A stretch of 64,000 bases of DNA from contig CAWGKC010000017.1 of NCBI GenBank assembly GCA_963823105.1, positions 62,001 to 126,000 of the forward strand, given 5' to 3'. The notes beneath the pieces are model-generated. The model had not been told where the DNA came from and made no database searches. It saw only the letters and a list, made by a program, of their open reading frames with translations. The stretch comes from JAJYKC01 sp963823105. GTDB taxonomy: Bacteria; Acidobacteriota; Terriglobia; Bryobacterales; Bryobacteraceae. Within the stretch, counting starts at the first letter, position 1; every line of letters starts with the position of its first letter. Positions 9,174 to 17,770 of the stretch are shown here, piece after piece. The position numbers were made by a program, and so were the translations under genes.

Positions 9174-10023
9174 ACGGCACAATTTCTTATCCTCGGGTGC
9201 GGTTTCACCGGGCGGCGCGTAGCGCGCATTCTGTTGCGGCGCGGAGAGAGTGTTCGCCTGACAAGCCGTACCTCGGAAGGGCTGGCGACTCTGGCGAAAC
9301 TCGGCGCGGAGATCGTTCCGTTCGATGTGCTGGCGCCCGGTGCCGGAGACGTGTTGAGGAACGCCGCCACGCCGGGCTGCCTGGTGTTGCACTCGATTCC
9401 GTCGCTGCCGCAAGCGCGCGACGCCGCCGATCGCCGGCATGCTGGGGAAAGCGCCGGCGCGGGTCGTGTACCTATCGACTACCGGTGTCTATGGCGCCGC
9501 GCGCGAGGTCAACGAACGGACTCCGGCGCAGCCGAACGACGAGCGCGGGCGTCTACGGCTGGAGACCGAGAACGCCGTGGTGAGCGGCCCCTGGAGCGCG
9601 ATGGTGCTCCGTCCCGCGGCCATCTACGGCCCCGAGCGAGGGATTCAAATGTCCATCCGCGAGCCGGGTTTCCGCATTTTTGGGGATGGTTCGAATTTCA
9701 TCAGCCGGATTCACGTCGACGATCTCGCCGCTCACGCAGCCAACGCGCTGACGAGCCGGATTATGGGCGCCTATCCCGTCGCCGACCTGGAACCCTGCGC
9801 GTCCATCGATATCGCCCGTTACTGCGCCGGGCTGCTGGGCTTGGATGTACCCGAGCCGGACGGGCGCGCGGCGGCACCGCAATCGCGGCGAAGCGACCGC
9901 CGGGTCGATGGCGCGGCCATCCGGCGAATGTTGGGGATCACCCTGCGCTACCCTTCCTATCGCGACGGAATCCCCGCGGCGCTAGCCGCCGAATTCGCCC
10001 TGCGCGTCTCAAACCAGCACTAG
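9174..10023 (+). CDS. NAD-dependent epimerase/dehydratase family protein, frameshifted and lacking a normal start codon
   Basis: Reconstructed short-chain dehydrogenase of about 280 residues. The first part reads FLILGCGFTGRRVARILLRRGESVRLTSRT, a Rossmann GxGxxGxxV fold, in the frame of position 9183. After one base is skipped near 9424-9427 it continues as PIAGMLGKAPARVVYLSTTGVYG, with the YLSTTGVYG strand typical of the extended SDR YfcH/GalE-like group, and ends at 10023. An AAGGAGA ribosome site (9163-9169) sits five bases before ACG at 9174, where an ATG would be expected, and a stop lies just upstream. The 3' end overlaps the convergent deoR-type gene by 15 bp. Either a pseudogene or two consensus errors. 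Confidence 0.6.
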
Positions 10024-10821
10024 ATCCACGCCGGCGGCCCGAATAGCGGCCGCCATCGGGCGTGTTACACGATTATCCGTTATGACGCGGCGGACGGAGG
10101 AAAGCGCGGCGATCTGCGACAGACTGCGCCGGCCCAGCTTGCTGGCGTCGGAGATCACGGAGGTTTCCCGCGCCGCTTTGATCATCAGCGCGTTTAGCCT
10201 GGCTTCGAGAATATCCGGAGTGGAAAGGCCGGTTTCGGGATCGAGTCCGTCGACGGAGAGGAAAAAATGGTCGGCGTGGAGATCGCGGATCATTTGCTCG
10301 GCCTGGGGTCCGACGCACGACGTCGAAACGGGGCGCATGATTCCGCCGACGAAGATCAGGGAGACGTCCGGCGCCTCCGCCAGGCGTATGGCGATATTGA
10401 GGGCGTGGGTAATGACGGTCAGCGAACCGATCTTCGCCTTCTTGATTTGAAGCGCCACCTGGGCCGAGGTGGTTCCGGCGTCCAGAATGACGGTCTGGCC
10501 CGGCCGGATTAATTGCACGGCGGCGCGCGCGATGCGCACCTTCTCGTCCTGATGCAGGCTCTCTTTAATCGCCAGCGGATATTCTTCCGCCGGATTCAAA
10601 GGCGGAACGGCGCCGCCATGGGAGCGCACGAGGGCGCCGGAGGCCGATAGCGCGTCGAGGTCTCCGCGGGCGGTTACCGCGGATACGGCGAATCGCTTCG
10701 TAAGATCGTCTACCGTGACGCGCCCCTGCTGTTGCAGCAGGCTTACAATCTCACGGCGGCGTTCTTCGGTCATCAAGCGGGTAGGCTTCTCGGCCTTCAT
10801 CCCCGCATTTCCAGATCTCAT
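10009..10821 (-). CDS. DeoR/GlpR-family transcriptional regulator of sugar metabolism
   Basis: A 270-residue repressor. The N-terminal winged HTH (TEERRREIVSLLQQQGRVTVDDLTKRFAVSAVTARGDLDAL, residues about 18-58) is followed by the DeoR sensor domain with the phosphosugar-binding loop LDAGTTSAQVA and a late DxxKLGRRSL segment. The family senses phosphorylated sugars and usually represses its own catabolic operon. It is the last gene of a three-gene minus-strand unit, 42 bp behind the phosphofructokinase, so it probably controls the promoter at 13164-13192. An ATG at 10800 is an alternative start. Confidence 0.88.
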   Translation of the reverse strand: MRSGNAGMKAEKPTRLMTEERRREIVSLLQQQGRVTVDDLTKRFAVSAVTARGDLDALSASGALVRSHGGAVPPLNPAEEYPLAIKESLHQDEKVRIARAAVQLIRPGQTVILDAGTTSAQVALQIKKAKIGSLTVITHALNIAIRLAEAPDVSLIFVGGIMRPVSTSCVGPQAEQMIRDLHADHFFLSVDGLDPETGLSTPDILEARLNALMIKAARETSVISDASKLGRRSLSQIAALSSVRRVITDNRVTRPMAAAIRAAGVDLVLV

Positions 10822-10863
10822 AGGGCCCGTTCCTTTCCTCCGGCGCGGTTGACGGAAGGAATA

Positions 10864-12057
10864 TCAGATTATATAGGTCCGGCGCAAGTTGGGCCGCAAT
10901 TGGGGCCAAGGTTCGGTGGGGCCAACCAGGGGCTCGGCCCAGGCACGGAACTCATCCAGCGGACCGTCGGAATCGGCGGGGAGCCACTCGAAAGGAAATA
11001 ACCTTTCCTTGCCGGCGGCGCTTGCGAGCGGTATAACGGCGGTGTCGCATTCGTACCGTAGACCGGGACGGCGCAGGAGCGCGATCATTTTCCCGGAGTC
11101 TCCTTCGAGCGCGGCGCGCACGGCGGCGGCGCCGCACAGCCTGGCTTCGGCGCGGTCTACCGCCGAGGCGAGCGCGGAACAGGAGCGGCCAAGCAGACCC
11201 GGCTTCTCGCTGCGCGCCGCGATGCCAAGCTCCGCGGCGAGTTTCTGCGCCAACACGTGCGCCAGATTGAGAGCCAGCGGGGCGCGGCTGGAAGCGCGCG
11301 CATCGGCGCCGTAACATTGTCCGTGGTCGTCCAATTGGCCCTCACAGACGGCGACCACGGCGCGGCCCAGGCGGCGGTAGACCGTCTCCACGTCCGCGGC
11401 AAGGCGGGCGAAAGGTAGCGGACGCTCGGGGAAATAGATAAGATGCGGCGCGTCGTCCGCTTCGTTGCGGGCCAGCGAGGTGGCGGCGGCGAGCCAGCCC
11501 GCGTTGCGCCCGAGGATCTCGACGACGGTGACGCCGGGCAGAGCGCGATTGTCTGCGCCGATATCGCGCAACGCGTGCGCGAAGAAACGCGCGGCGGAGG
11601 GATATCCAGGGGTGTGATCGGTTCCGGCGAGATCGTTGTCGATCGTCTTGGGGATACCGATGACGCGGAGATCCATCCCGGCAGCCTCCGCCGCCACGCA
11701 CAGCCCATGCGCCATCTCCATCGTTCCGTTTCCGCCGTTCGCGAAAACATAGCCGATGCCGCGATCGCGGAACGCCGCCAGCATTCCCTCATAATCGCCG
11801 GCGCCAATCTTTCGCCGCGAAGTGCCGAGGAGCGAACCCGGCGCTTCCGCGGCCCGGTCCCAAAACGCGTCGTCTTCGGCGTAGAGATCGAACAATCGGC
11901 CGTCGAGAATACCGGCGGTCCCATGGCCTGCACCGTATAACTCGCATACGCCGAGGCGGCGGCACTCTTGGACCACGCCGGCGAGACTGGCGTTTAACAC
12001 CGCGGTCGGGCCGCCGCCGTGGAGCACAAGAGCCTTGGACTTGGAGACAGACGCCAT
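10864..12057 (-). CDS. 6-phosphofructokinase family protein (possible PPi-type or sugar-specific variant)
   Basis: A 397-residue phosphofructokinase-fold enzyme, GGGPTAVLNASL at residues 14-25 forming the nucleotide/phosphate loop. The catalytic segment is PKTIDND (136-142), which carries the lysine typical of pyrophosphate-dependent and related groups in place of the PGTIDND of classical ATP enzymes. The motif that is GGDGS in ATP enzymes and GGDDT in PPi enzymes reads GGNGT (108-112), so the phosphoryl donor cannot be assigned. It sits 10 bp behind an AgaS-like isomerase, suggesting it acts on tagatose- or fructose-6-phosphate produced by amino-sugar breakdown. That substrate is inferred from context. 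Confidence 0.82.
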   Translation of the reverse strand: MASVSKSKALVLHGGGPTAVLNASLAGVVQECRRLGVCELYGAGHGTAGILDGRLFDLYAEDDAFWDRAAEAPGSLLGTSRRKIGAGDYEGMLAAFRDRGIGYVFANGGNGTMEMAHGLCVAAEAAGMDLRVIGIPKTIDNDLAGTDHTPGYPSAARFFAHALRDIGADNRALPGVTVVEILGRNAGWLAAATSLARNEADDAPHLIYFPERPLPFARLAADVETVYRRLGRAVVAVCEGQLDDHGQCYGADARASSRAPLALNLAHVLAQKLAAELGIAARSEKPGLLGRSCSALASAVDRAEARLCGAAAVRAALEGDSGKMIALLRRPGLRYECDTAVIPLASAAGKERLFPFEWLPADSDGPLDEFRAWAEPLVGPTEPWPQLRPNLRRTYII

Positions 12058-12067
12058 GCGCGCGGCG

Positions 12068-13120
12068 CTACGCGTCGTAAATGGTGACCCCGCGAACGAC
12101 CCGCGTAATGATACTCTCCGGGCTCGGGTTGTCGGGATGCAAACCCAATTCTTGGCTGAGGTGGAGCGCGAGAAGCTGGGCCGGCACGATATCGAAAGGC
12201 GTGCGCAGCCAATCCGGAAGCTGGGCGCCGGCCGACGGGATCGCCGTGTCGAAATAGTCCAGCGGAGCGCCGCTGGGCAAAATACCGACCAGATATCCGA
12301 GGCGCTTCGCCCGCAATTCGGCGATCAAATCCAGTTCGTAGCGGCGCAGTCCGGGGCTGGAGGAAACGAAGCAGACGATCAACGTGTTCGCCTCTAAAAA
12401 GCTCATCGGGCCGTGGCGCAGGCCGAGGAAGCTTTCCGCCAGCGTATACACGCGCCCGGCGGTCATTTCCATGATTTTAAGACTCGCCTCCCACGCGGCT
12501 CCCAAAAGAACCGGCGAGGCGAGGAAAACGACGCGGGCCGGCGCCGTGCGCGCCAGACGTTGGGCGACCGCTTCCGTTTCGAGCAGCGCGGCCGAAGCGG
12601 CCATACACGCATCGGTTAGCTCGTCATGGTCCACCGCGGATGGCCCGAGCAGACTCCCCGCCAAGGCGAGATTCGAAAAGGAACTGGTCATCACCAGGCT
12701 CCGGTCATTGGTGCGCGGGTCGAGCAGGAGCGCTTGCACACCGGGCATCCTGGCCAGAGCGCCGTCGGGATTGCAGGTGATAGCGAGATGCCGGATCGCC
12801 GGCCTCTCGCGCTGCACGCGCCGCACCACCGCTTCGCTTTCCGGGCTATCGCCTGAACGGGCGAGCGACAGGAGCGAACCCGCCTCTCCCAGCAACCTCG
12901 CCCCGTCCAAAAGCAAGTCCGTGGAGGCGATCGCACGCCCGCCGGGCCATGCCGCTTCCACCGCTCGCGCGGCATAATACGACGATCCGGCGCCGGTGAT
13001 CACCGGCGGAACCGGCAGCCGGAATTTCGCGCGGCCGCAGCGATCGATCGTATCCAGCCACGTATCGGGCTGTTGTAGGATTTCGCACCGGGTATCGGTC
13101 CCGGTTTCACTTCCCGTCAC
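12068..13120 (-). CDS. SIS-domain sugar isomerase, AgaS-like (galactosamine/glucosamine-6-phosphate type)
   Basis: A 350-residue protein with two SIS domains. Motifs are GAGSSYYAA near residue 43, LSLARSGDSPES near 83 (the sugar-phosphate-binding serines) and LGLRHGPMSF near 227, the arrangement seen in AgaS and GlmS isomerase halves. It starts with GTG at 13120 behind a GGAG site. AgaS-type enzymes deaminate and isomerise amino-sugar phosphates to a ketose phosphate, which a downstream kinase then uses. First gene of the isomerase, phosphofructokinase, DeoR operon, driven by the promoter at 13164-13192. The exact sugar is unknown. Confidence 0.85.
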   Translation of the reverse strand: MTGSETGTDTRCEILQQPDTWLDTIDRCGRAKFRLPVPPVITGAGSSYYAARAVEAAWPGGRAIASTDLLLDGARLLGEAGSLLSLARSGDSPESEAVVRRVQRERPAIRHLAITCNPDGALARMPGVQALLLDPRTNDRSLVMTSSFSNLALAGSLLGPSAVDHDELTDACMAASAALLETEAVAQRLARTAPARVVFLASPVLLGAAWEASLKIMEMTAGRVYTLAESFLGLRHGPMSFLEANTLIVCFVSSSPGLRRYELDLIAELRAKRLGYLVGILPSGAPLDYFDTAIPSAGAQLPDWLRTPFDIVPAQLLALHLSQELGLHPDNPSPESIITRVVRGVTIYDA

Positions 13121-13163
13121 TTTATTCTCCGATTATCCGCCCAAGCTCCCAGCATCGACTTAG

Positions 13164-13192
13164 AAGATAACCCTAACGCCGAGGATTGTCAA
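13164..13192 (-). promoter_or_regulatory. Sigma-70-type promoter of the agaS-like operon
   Basis: On the minus strand a perfect TTGACA (13192-13187), a 17-bp spacer and TATCTT (13169-13164), 44 bp before the GTG start. Two direct TTCGAC repeats (13218-13223 and 13237-13242, plus-strand reading, 19 bp apart) lie just upstream and are candidates for DeoR-type operator half-sites. Confidence 0.7.
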
Positions 13193-13259
13193 CCGAAAAG
13201 GATGGTATTCACAAGCATTCGACAATTATGTTTTATTTCGACTTTTGTGTAGGGCGCTT

Positions 13260-13988
13260 TCACGCTTGCGCCGGCGGCGCCGGGACGGCCCATTCTCTGC
13301 TGACCTCGCCCTCGGGAAGCAGCAGACCCTTTTCGAGGTACCGCACCCGCGTGGCAAACCGCGCGGCATGGGGATCGTGAGTCACCATGACGATCGTTTT
13401 GCCGAATTCTTTGTTCAAGCGCGAAAGGAGCGTGAGCACGTCCTGAGCGGAGGCGGCGTCGAGGTTCCCGGTGGGTTCGTCGGCGAGGATCAGATCGGGA
13501 TCGGTGACCAGGGCGCGGGCGATGGCGACGCGCTGCTCCTGGCCGCCGGAAAGCTGGCGGGGACTGTGGCCCATGCGATCGCCGAGACCGACAAGCTTAA
13601 GCGCCGTCGATGCGTGTTCCATGCGCTCCTTCGATTTGAGACTGGTCAACTTAAGAGGCAACTCGACGTTCTCGATGGCGCTGAGCACGGGGATCAAATT
13701 GAAGGATTGAAAGATGAAACCGATGTGAACGTTGCGCCAATGAGCGATGGCGCGGTCGCTCATGGAGCGCAGGTCTTCTCCCAAAACGCGAATCTCGCCG
13801 GAGGTTGGACGGTCCATGGCCGCGATCAAATGCAGCAGCGTCGATTTGCCGGAGCCCGACGGTCCCATCAGTGCGACGAAGTCGCCCGCCTCGATGACGA
13901 CGTCGGCGTCCTTCAAGGCGACGACGTGAAACTCGTCGCGAACGTATTCCTTGGTGAGCTTGCGGGTTTCGATGACGATGGCGGCCAT
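13260..13988 (-). CDS. ABC transporter ATP-binding protein, MacB/LolD-like
   Basis: A 242-residue ATPase with Walker A GPSGSGKS (near residue 42), Q-loop FIFQSFNLIPVLSAIENVELPL, signature LSGGQEQRVAIARAL and Walker B DLILADEPTGNLD, then the H-loop in MVTHDPHAA. The NLIPVLSAIENVELPL segment and the NLDAAS ending mark the MacB/LolD exporter group. Third gene of a permease, adaptor, ATPase operon on the minus strand, 9 bp after the adaptor. The assembly should power a periplasmic mechanotransmission-type exporter with the two upstream proteins. The TetR gene nearby is a candidate regulator, though it is transcribed as a separate unit. Confidence 0.92.
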   Translation of the reverse strand: MAAIVIETRKLTKEYVRDEFHVVALKDADVVIEAGDFVALMGPSGSGKSTLLHLIAAMDRPTSGEIRVLGEDLRSMSDRAIAHWRNVHIGFIFQSFNLIPVLSAIENVELPLKLTSLKSKERMEHASTALKLVGLGDRMGHSPRQLSGGQEQRVAIARALVTDPDLILADEPTGNLDAASAQDVLTLLSRLNKEFGKTIVMVTHDPHAARFATRVRYLEKGLLLPEGEVSREWAVPAPPAQA

Positions 13989-13997
13989 TTTCTTCCT

Positions 13998-15347
13998 CTA
14001 ACTTCGCTTTGGTTTCACGCGCTGGCCGTCCTTCAAACCAGCCGGTGGATTGACAATCAGATCCTCGCCGCCGATCAGGCCGCCGGAGATCTGAACTCCC
14101 TGGGAATTCGTTCCGGCCACTTGAACGGCGCGTTTCAACGCCTTGCCGTCTACCACGGCGAAAACCGCGCCATCGTGGACGGCGCCCGCGGGAATCACGA
14201 AAATCGGCGCGGCTTCGCTTTGCGCGGCGCCTTTGGGGGCGTCCTTATAGAAGGCCACGCTGGCGTTCATCTCCGGGCGTAGATACGCGTCGGGGTGGAG
14301 AATTTGAACTTTAATCTGGACCGTCGCTTTCTGGCGATTGGCTTCGGGCGAGATTTCCTGAATCACGCCCTCATACTTCCGATCCGGATAGGCGTCGGTG
14401 GTGACGATTCCTTTCTGGGTGGGCGACAGTTTCCCGAAATCGTTCTGGTTGATGTCGAGCTCCACTTGCAGGTCGTTCAGATTCGCCAGCGATACGACGT
14501 ACCCTTTGGCCCCCTTGTCGCCGACGAATCCGGTGGTGACAAATTCTCCCTTTTCGACGTTGCGCTCCAGAATCGTGCCGTCCACCGGGGCGCGAATCAC
14601 GGTGTTTTCAAGCTGCGTGCGGTTGAAATCGAGCGTGCCTTGCGCCTGCTCCACCGCCGCTCTGGCGGCGTCGATCTGCTCTTTCCGCGGTCCGAGTTTC
14701 TCAAGGTCGAGCGAACGTTGCAGCGAATTGGTCCTCGCCACCGCGCCGTCGTATTTGGCCTGCGCGTCGTCGAGCGACTGTTTGGAAAGGACTCCCTGAT
14801 CCACCAGTTCCTTGGTGCGCTTCAGCGTGACCTGGGCGTTTTCAAGATCGGCCCGGCTCTGTTCCACGTCGGCCTTCGCCTTCGCGATCTCTTCCGGACG
14901 CGAGCCATTCACCAACTCGGCCAGCCGGGCTTTGAGGCTATCCACCTGGCCTTGGGCTTCGAGCATATGCGCGCGGTATTCGTCGTCTTCCAGGCGCACC
15001 ATCACCTGGCCGAACCGCACGTGGTCGCCTTTATCGACGTCAATCGAGGCGACTTTGCCCACCACCTTCGCCGCCACCTCGATCTTGTGCGCCGCGATGA
15101 TATATCCGGTGGCGTTCAAAACGATGGACCGTCCGGCGCCATCGGCTCCGCCGATATCGGGAGCGCGGACGCGGGCGATCTCCACTTCTTCCGCCGCGTC
15201 CATCTTGTCGTAGGCCAAGCGCCCGGCGCCGAGCAATACCAGCAGCGCGACGCCGCCCACGATCCAGCGCGCGGTCCAGGACGAACCTTCTCCGCTTTGT
15301 CGCTTCGACGACCGGTCGATCCGTAAGCCTTTCAATTCCGCTTCCAT
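13998..15347 (-). CDS. Periplasmic adaptor (HlyD/MacA-like membrane fusion protein)
   Basis: A 449-residue membrane fusion protein. One N-terminal membrane anchor (WIVGGVALLVLLGAGRLAY, about residues 29-47) is followed by a biotinyl-lipoyl half-motif (GKVASIDVDKGDHVRFGQVMVRLED), a long coiled-coil hairpin (about 125-240, rich in A, K, E, Q), the second lipoyl half (ENTVIRAPVDGTILERNV) and beta-barrel domains. It would bridge the inner-membrane permease and an outer-membrane channel. It lies 11 bp after the permease stop and 9 bp before the ATPase start. No TolC-like gene is nearby. Confidence 0.9.
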   Translation of the reverse strand: MEAELKGLRIDRSSKRQSGEGSSWTARWIVGGVALLVLLGAGRLAYDKMDAAEEVEIARVRAPDIGGADGAGRSIVLNATGYIIAAHKIEVAAKVVGKVASIDVDKGDHVRFGQVMVRLEDDEYRAHMLEAQGQVDSLKARLAELVNGSRPEEIAKAKADVEQSRADLENAQVTLKRTKELVDQGVLSKQSLDDAQAKYDGAVARTNSLQRSLDLEKLGPRKEQIDAARAAVEQAQGTLDFNRTQLENTVIRAPVDGTILERNVEKGEFVTTGFVGDKGAKGYVVSLANLNDLQVELDINQNDFGKLSPTQKGIVTTDAYPDRKYEGVIQEISPEANRQKATVQIKVQILHPDAYLRPEMNASVAFYKDAPKGAAQSEAAPIFVIPAGAVHDGAVFAVVDGKALKRAVQVAGTNSQGVQISGGLIGGEDLIVNPPAGLKDGQRVKPKRS

Positions 15348-15358
15348 AAATCGGTCCT

Positions 15359-16522
15359 CTAGATCTCACGGAGCGCGGTGAGAATCTCTTTATTTGCCGC
15401 CATGCGCGCCGGGAAGAATCCGCCGGCGGCTCCCATAAATAAGGCGAATAAAATGCCACTAAACATAATTTGCGGAGTGACACGGAAATTAAACGCGATC
15501 TCGCTGAAGGTGACGAAGTTGCCGATGCCGGTGGTGACGTTGTTCAAGGGAAGAACGAGAATGCAGCCGATCAACCCGCCGAGAAGCGACAAAAACAGCG
15601 ACTCGAGGAAGAAACTGAACAGGATGCTGCCCCGCGAGAAACCCAGCACGCGCAGAGTGCCGATCTCGGTTGCGCGCCGCGCCACGGCGGCGTACATGGT
15701 ATTCATGGCGGCGAAGCTCGAACCGACCGCCATGATCACGGAGACAAAAATTCCCAGAAACTCCAGCGGCGCTCCGGAGTTGGTCTGCGCGTCGTAATAC
15801 GCCCGCTCGGTTTCGGCGGAGACGTTCAGGCGCCGGTCGTCGTTGAGCGAGTTGATCAGAGCGGGGACCGATGCCGTATCCCGCGCTCGGAGGAGAACGG
15901 AGCTTAATCCGTCCTGGCGATTGAAATCGGAACTGACTTGGCCGAGATCGCCGAAGATTTCGCTGTTCACCGCCGATTGACCGCCGTCCATCACTCCCAC
16001 CACGTCCCAATAACCTTTGCCAAACCGCAACTGCTTTCCCAATTGCGCGCCCGGATAACGTTTCGCGATCGATTTGCCGACGACGACCTCGCGATGGCCC
16101 GTTTCAAACCAGCGCCCTTCCTGCAATTTGAGGCCGCGCATTTCAATCCCCACGGGAAGGAGACCGCGAAGCGTGACGTTCATTCCGGAGGGACTATCGA
16201 CGCTGGCCAAATTGATCACGGTAACCATTTCGAGCGAGGCCATCGGCTGGCCGGAGGCGTCCGGCGCGATGCCCGGTTTGAATTTGATGTCCTGAAAGAC
16301 TTCGCGAGTGACGCCGGAGTTCAACTCGGCCGTGGAGCCTTTGCGCATGACGAGGATCTGGCGGGGATCGCCGGTGGAGGCGAACGCGCTGCGAAGACCG
16401 GCGACGAGCGCCAAAACGGCCAGCAAAACGGCCACCGTGAGAGCGATGCCGAGCGCGGTCATGATGGTGGTGGTCTTGCGCACGATCAGATTCCGCAGGT
16501 TGTAAGAGGCTGGAATCGCCAT
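15359..16522 (-). CDS. ABC transporter permease, FtsX/MacB-like
   Basis: A 387-residue permease with the FtsX topology: one N-terminal helix (TALGIALTVAVLLAVLALVAGL), a large periplasmic domain (about residues 45-255) and three C-terminal helices, the first beginning at GAPLEFLGIFVSVIMAVGSSFAAMNTMYAAVARRATEIGTLRVLG. The RRxxEIGxLRxLG coupling segment is characteristic of this family. First gene of the exporter operon. Start at 16522 is supported by the basic MAIPASYNLRNLIVRK leader preceding the first helix. Substrate could be a lipid, peptide or antibiotic and cannot be told from sequence. Confidence 0.9.
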   Translation of the reverse strand: MAIPASYNLRNLIVRKTTTIMTALGIALTVAVLLAVLALVAGLRSAFASTGDPRQILVMRKGSTAELNSGVTREVFQDIKFKPGIAPDASGQPMASLEMVTVINLASVDSPSGMNVTLRGLLPVGIEMRGLKLQEGRWFETGHREVVVGKSIAKRYPGAQLGKQLRFGKGYWDVVGVMDGGQSAVNSEIFGDLGQVSSDFNRQDGLSSVLLRARDTASVPALINSLNDDRRLNVSAETERAYYDAQTNSGAPLEFLGIFVSVIMAVGSSFAAMNTMYAAVARRATEIGTLRVLGFSRGSILFSFFLESLFLSLLGGLIGCILVLPLNNVTTGIGNFVTFSEIAFNFRVTPQIMFSGILFALFMGAAGGFFPARMAANKEILTALREI

Positions 16523-16640
16523 TTTCTTATGTCCTCGTCCGGGATTCGTTGGCGTCTCCGCCGATTCCGATTATGCTGGAAATACGAATCCGATCCATCC
16601 AAAGTTCGACCCACGCGGGGGCGATGCCGGTGAACGGGCC

Positions 16641-17105
16641 ATGGGCGCCGGTGAACGGGCCGGCGACGAAGCGTTCTTGCGGCGGGCGATCGAGCTGGCG
16701 CGGGAAGCCGAGGCCGCCGGCGAAGTGCCGGTGGGAGCGGTCGCGGTCGCAGGTGGAGCGATTATAGGCGAAGGATTCAACCAGCCATGCCGCGCCACCG
16801 ATCCCACGGCGCACGCCGAGATCCTGGCGCTGCGCGCGGCCGCGGCGAAAACGGGGAATTACCGTCTGGAGGACGCCACGTTGTATGTGACGTTGGAGCC
16901 CTGTCCGATGTGCGCGGGCGCCATCGTCGCCGCGCGGCTGCGCCGGCTGGTATTCGGATGCCGCGATTTGCGATTCGGCGCCGTCCGGAGTAAATTCCGC
17001 ATCGCCGACTCCGAACTGTTGAACCACCGCGTGGAAATCGCCGAAGGAATATTGGGCGCGGAATGCCAACGTCTTTTGGTGGACTTTTTTCGTGGGCGGC
17101 GATAA
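16641..17105 (+). CDS. tadA: tRNA-specific adenosine deaminase
   Basis: A 154-residue cytidine-deaminase-fold enzyme that converts the wobble adenosine of tRNA-Arg(ACG) to inosine. Zinc motif HAEILAL (His and catalytic Glu) near residue 54 and EPCPMCAGAI near 84 are intact, and the C-terminal helix matches TadA. The first codons lie in an imperfect direct repeat (two copies of GCCGGTGAACGGGC at 16626 and 16647), which makes the exact start uncertain; an ATG at 16624 is out of frame. It is divergent from the exporter operon and converges with the TetR gene. Confidence 0.9.
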   Translation: MGAGERAGDEAFLRRAIELAREAEAAGEVPVGAVAVAGGAIIGEGFNQPCRATDPTAHAEILALRAAAAKTGNYRLEDATLYVTLEPCPMCAGAIVAARLRRLVFGCRDLRFGAVRSKFRIADSELLNHRVEIAEGILGAECQRLLVDFFRGRR

Positions 17106-17127
17106 TTTGAGCGAGAGCATCGATCGA

Positions 17128-17727
17128 TTACTTCTTTAGAATCCCGTGCAGGAAGATATCGATGGACCCACCGACGACCTGTTCGGCTCCGGTGTGGCGC
17201 TGCCAGTATTTTTTCGACGCCCCGAGGGATTGCATCAACGCGAAAAACATGCGGGCCAGCACTCGGGCATCGGCGTGGCGCAGTAATCCGTTTTCGTGAG
17301 CTTTGGCGAACACACGCTCCATCGGGGCGAAAACGCAACGCTCGAAGGACGATTCCATTTCCTTCACCACGGCGGCGGACAATTCGGGGAAATCGCACTT
17401 CACCACTTGTTCGTTGTCGAGCGGCGGCCGGCTTAACATCCATAAGCCAACGCGGTTGAGGCGCGATTCGAGCGAATCGCCCACATCGGCGAGCGCGGCC
17501 TCGACACCTTCGCGATGGCGTTCCATGTGACGGATCATCACCTCGCGATATAAATCTTCTTTGCCGCCCGGAACATGATAATAGATGGACGGCTGGCGGA
17601 TGCCGAGGTCCTCGGCGATGTCCTTAATAGTGACGGCGGAATATCCGCGGGCGGCGAAGTGACGCTCGGCCACGTCGAGGAGCTGATCCCGGGCCGACGT
17701 TTCGTGAGTCCGCTCCGCCTGCGTCAT
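17128..17727 (-). CDS. TetR-family transcriptional regulator
   Basis: A 199-residue repressor. The HTH occupies residues 12-58 (RDQLLDVAERHFAARGYSAVTIKDIAEDLGIRQPSIYYHVPGGKEDLYREV), a textbook TetR head with the YYH recognition-helix end. The ligand-binding C-terminal part is divergent and does not identify the inducer. A perfect palindrome directly upstream (17730-17749) is very likely its operator, implying autoregulation. Candidate targets are itself and the neighbouring exporter operon, but no second copy of the palindrome was seen there. Confidence 0.9.
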   Translation of the reverse strand: MTQAERTHETSARDQLLDVAERHFAARGYSAVTIKDIAEDLGIRQPSIYYHVPGGKEDLYREVMIRHMERHREGVEAALADVGDSLESRLNRVGLWMLSRPPLDNEQVVKCDFPELSAAVVKEMESSFERCVFAPMERVFAKAHENGLLRHADARVLARMFFALMQSLGASKKYWQRHTGAEQVVGGSIDIFLHGILKK

Positions 17728-17729
17728 GT

Positions 17730-17749
17730 TACCTAACTTAAATTAGGTA
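17730..17749. promoter_or_regulatory. Palindromic operator of the TetR-family regulator
   Basis: Inverted repeat TACCTAA, 6-bp spacer, TTAGGTA (arms 17730-17736 and 17743-17749). It begins two bases upstream of the regulator's start codon, so binding would block its own transcription or translation start. The arms are AT-rich in an otherwise GC-rich neighbourhood. Confidence 0.78.
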
Positions 17750-17770
17750 GGCTGATTTGTCAAGGCCGGT

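Noticed and set aside
13245..14282. Plus-strand frame opposite the ABC ATPase and adaptor
   Set aside because: The minus-strand genes show full Walker and lipoyl motifs; the plus-strand reading shows none and has no family resemblance.
14295..15326. Long plus-strand frame opposite the adaptor gene
   Set aside because: Antisense of a GC-rich gene with no independent motif or ribosome site.
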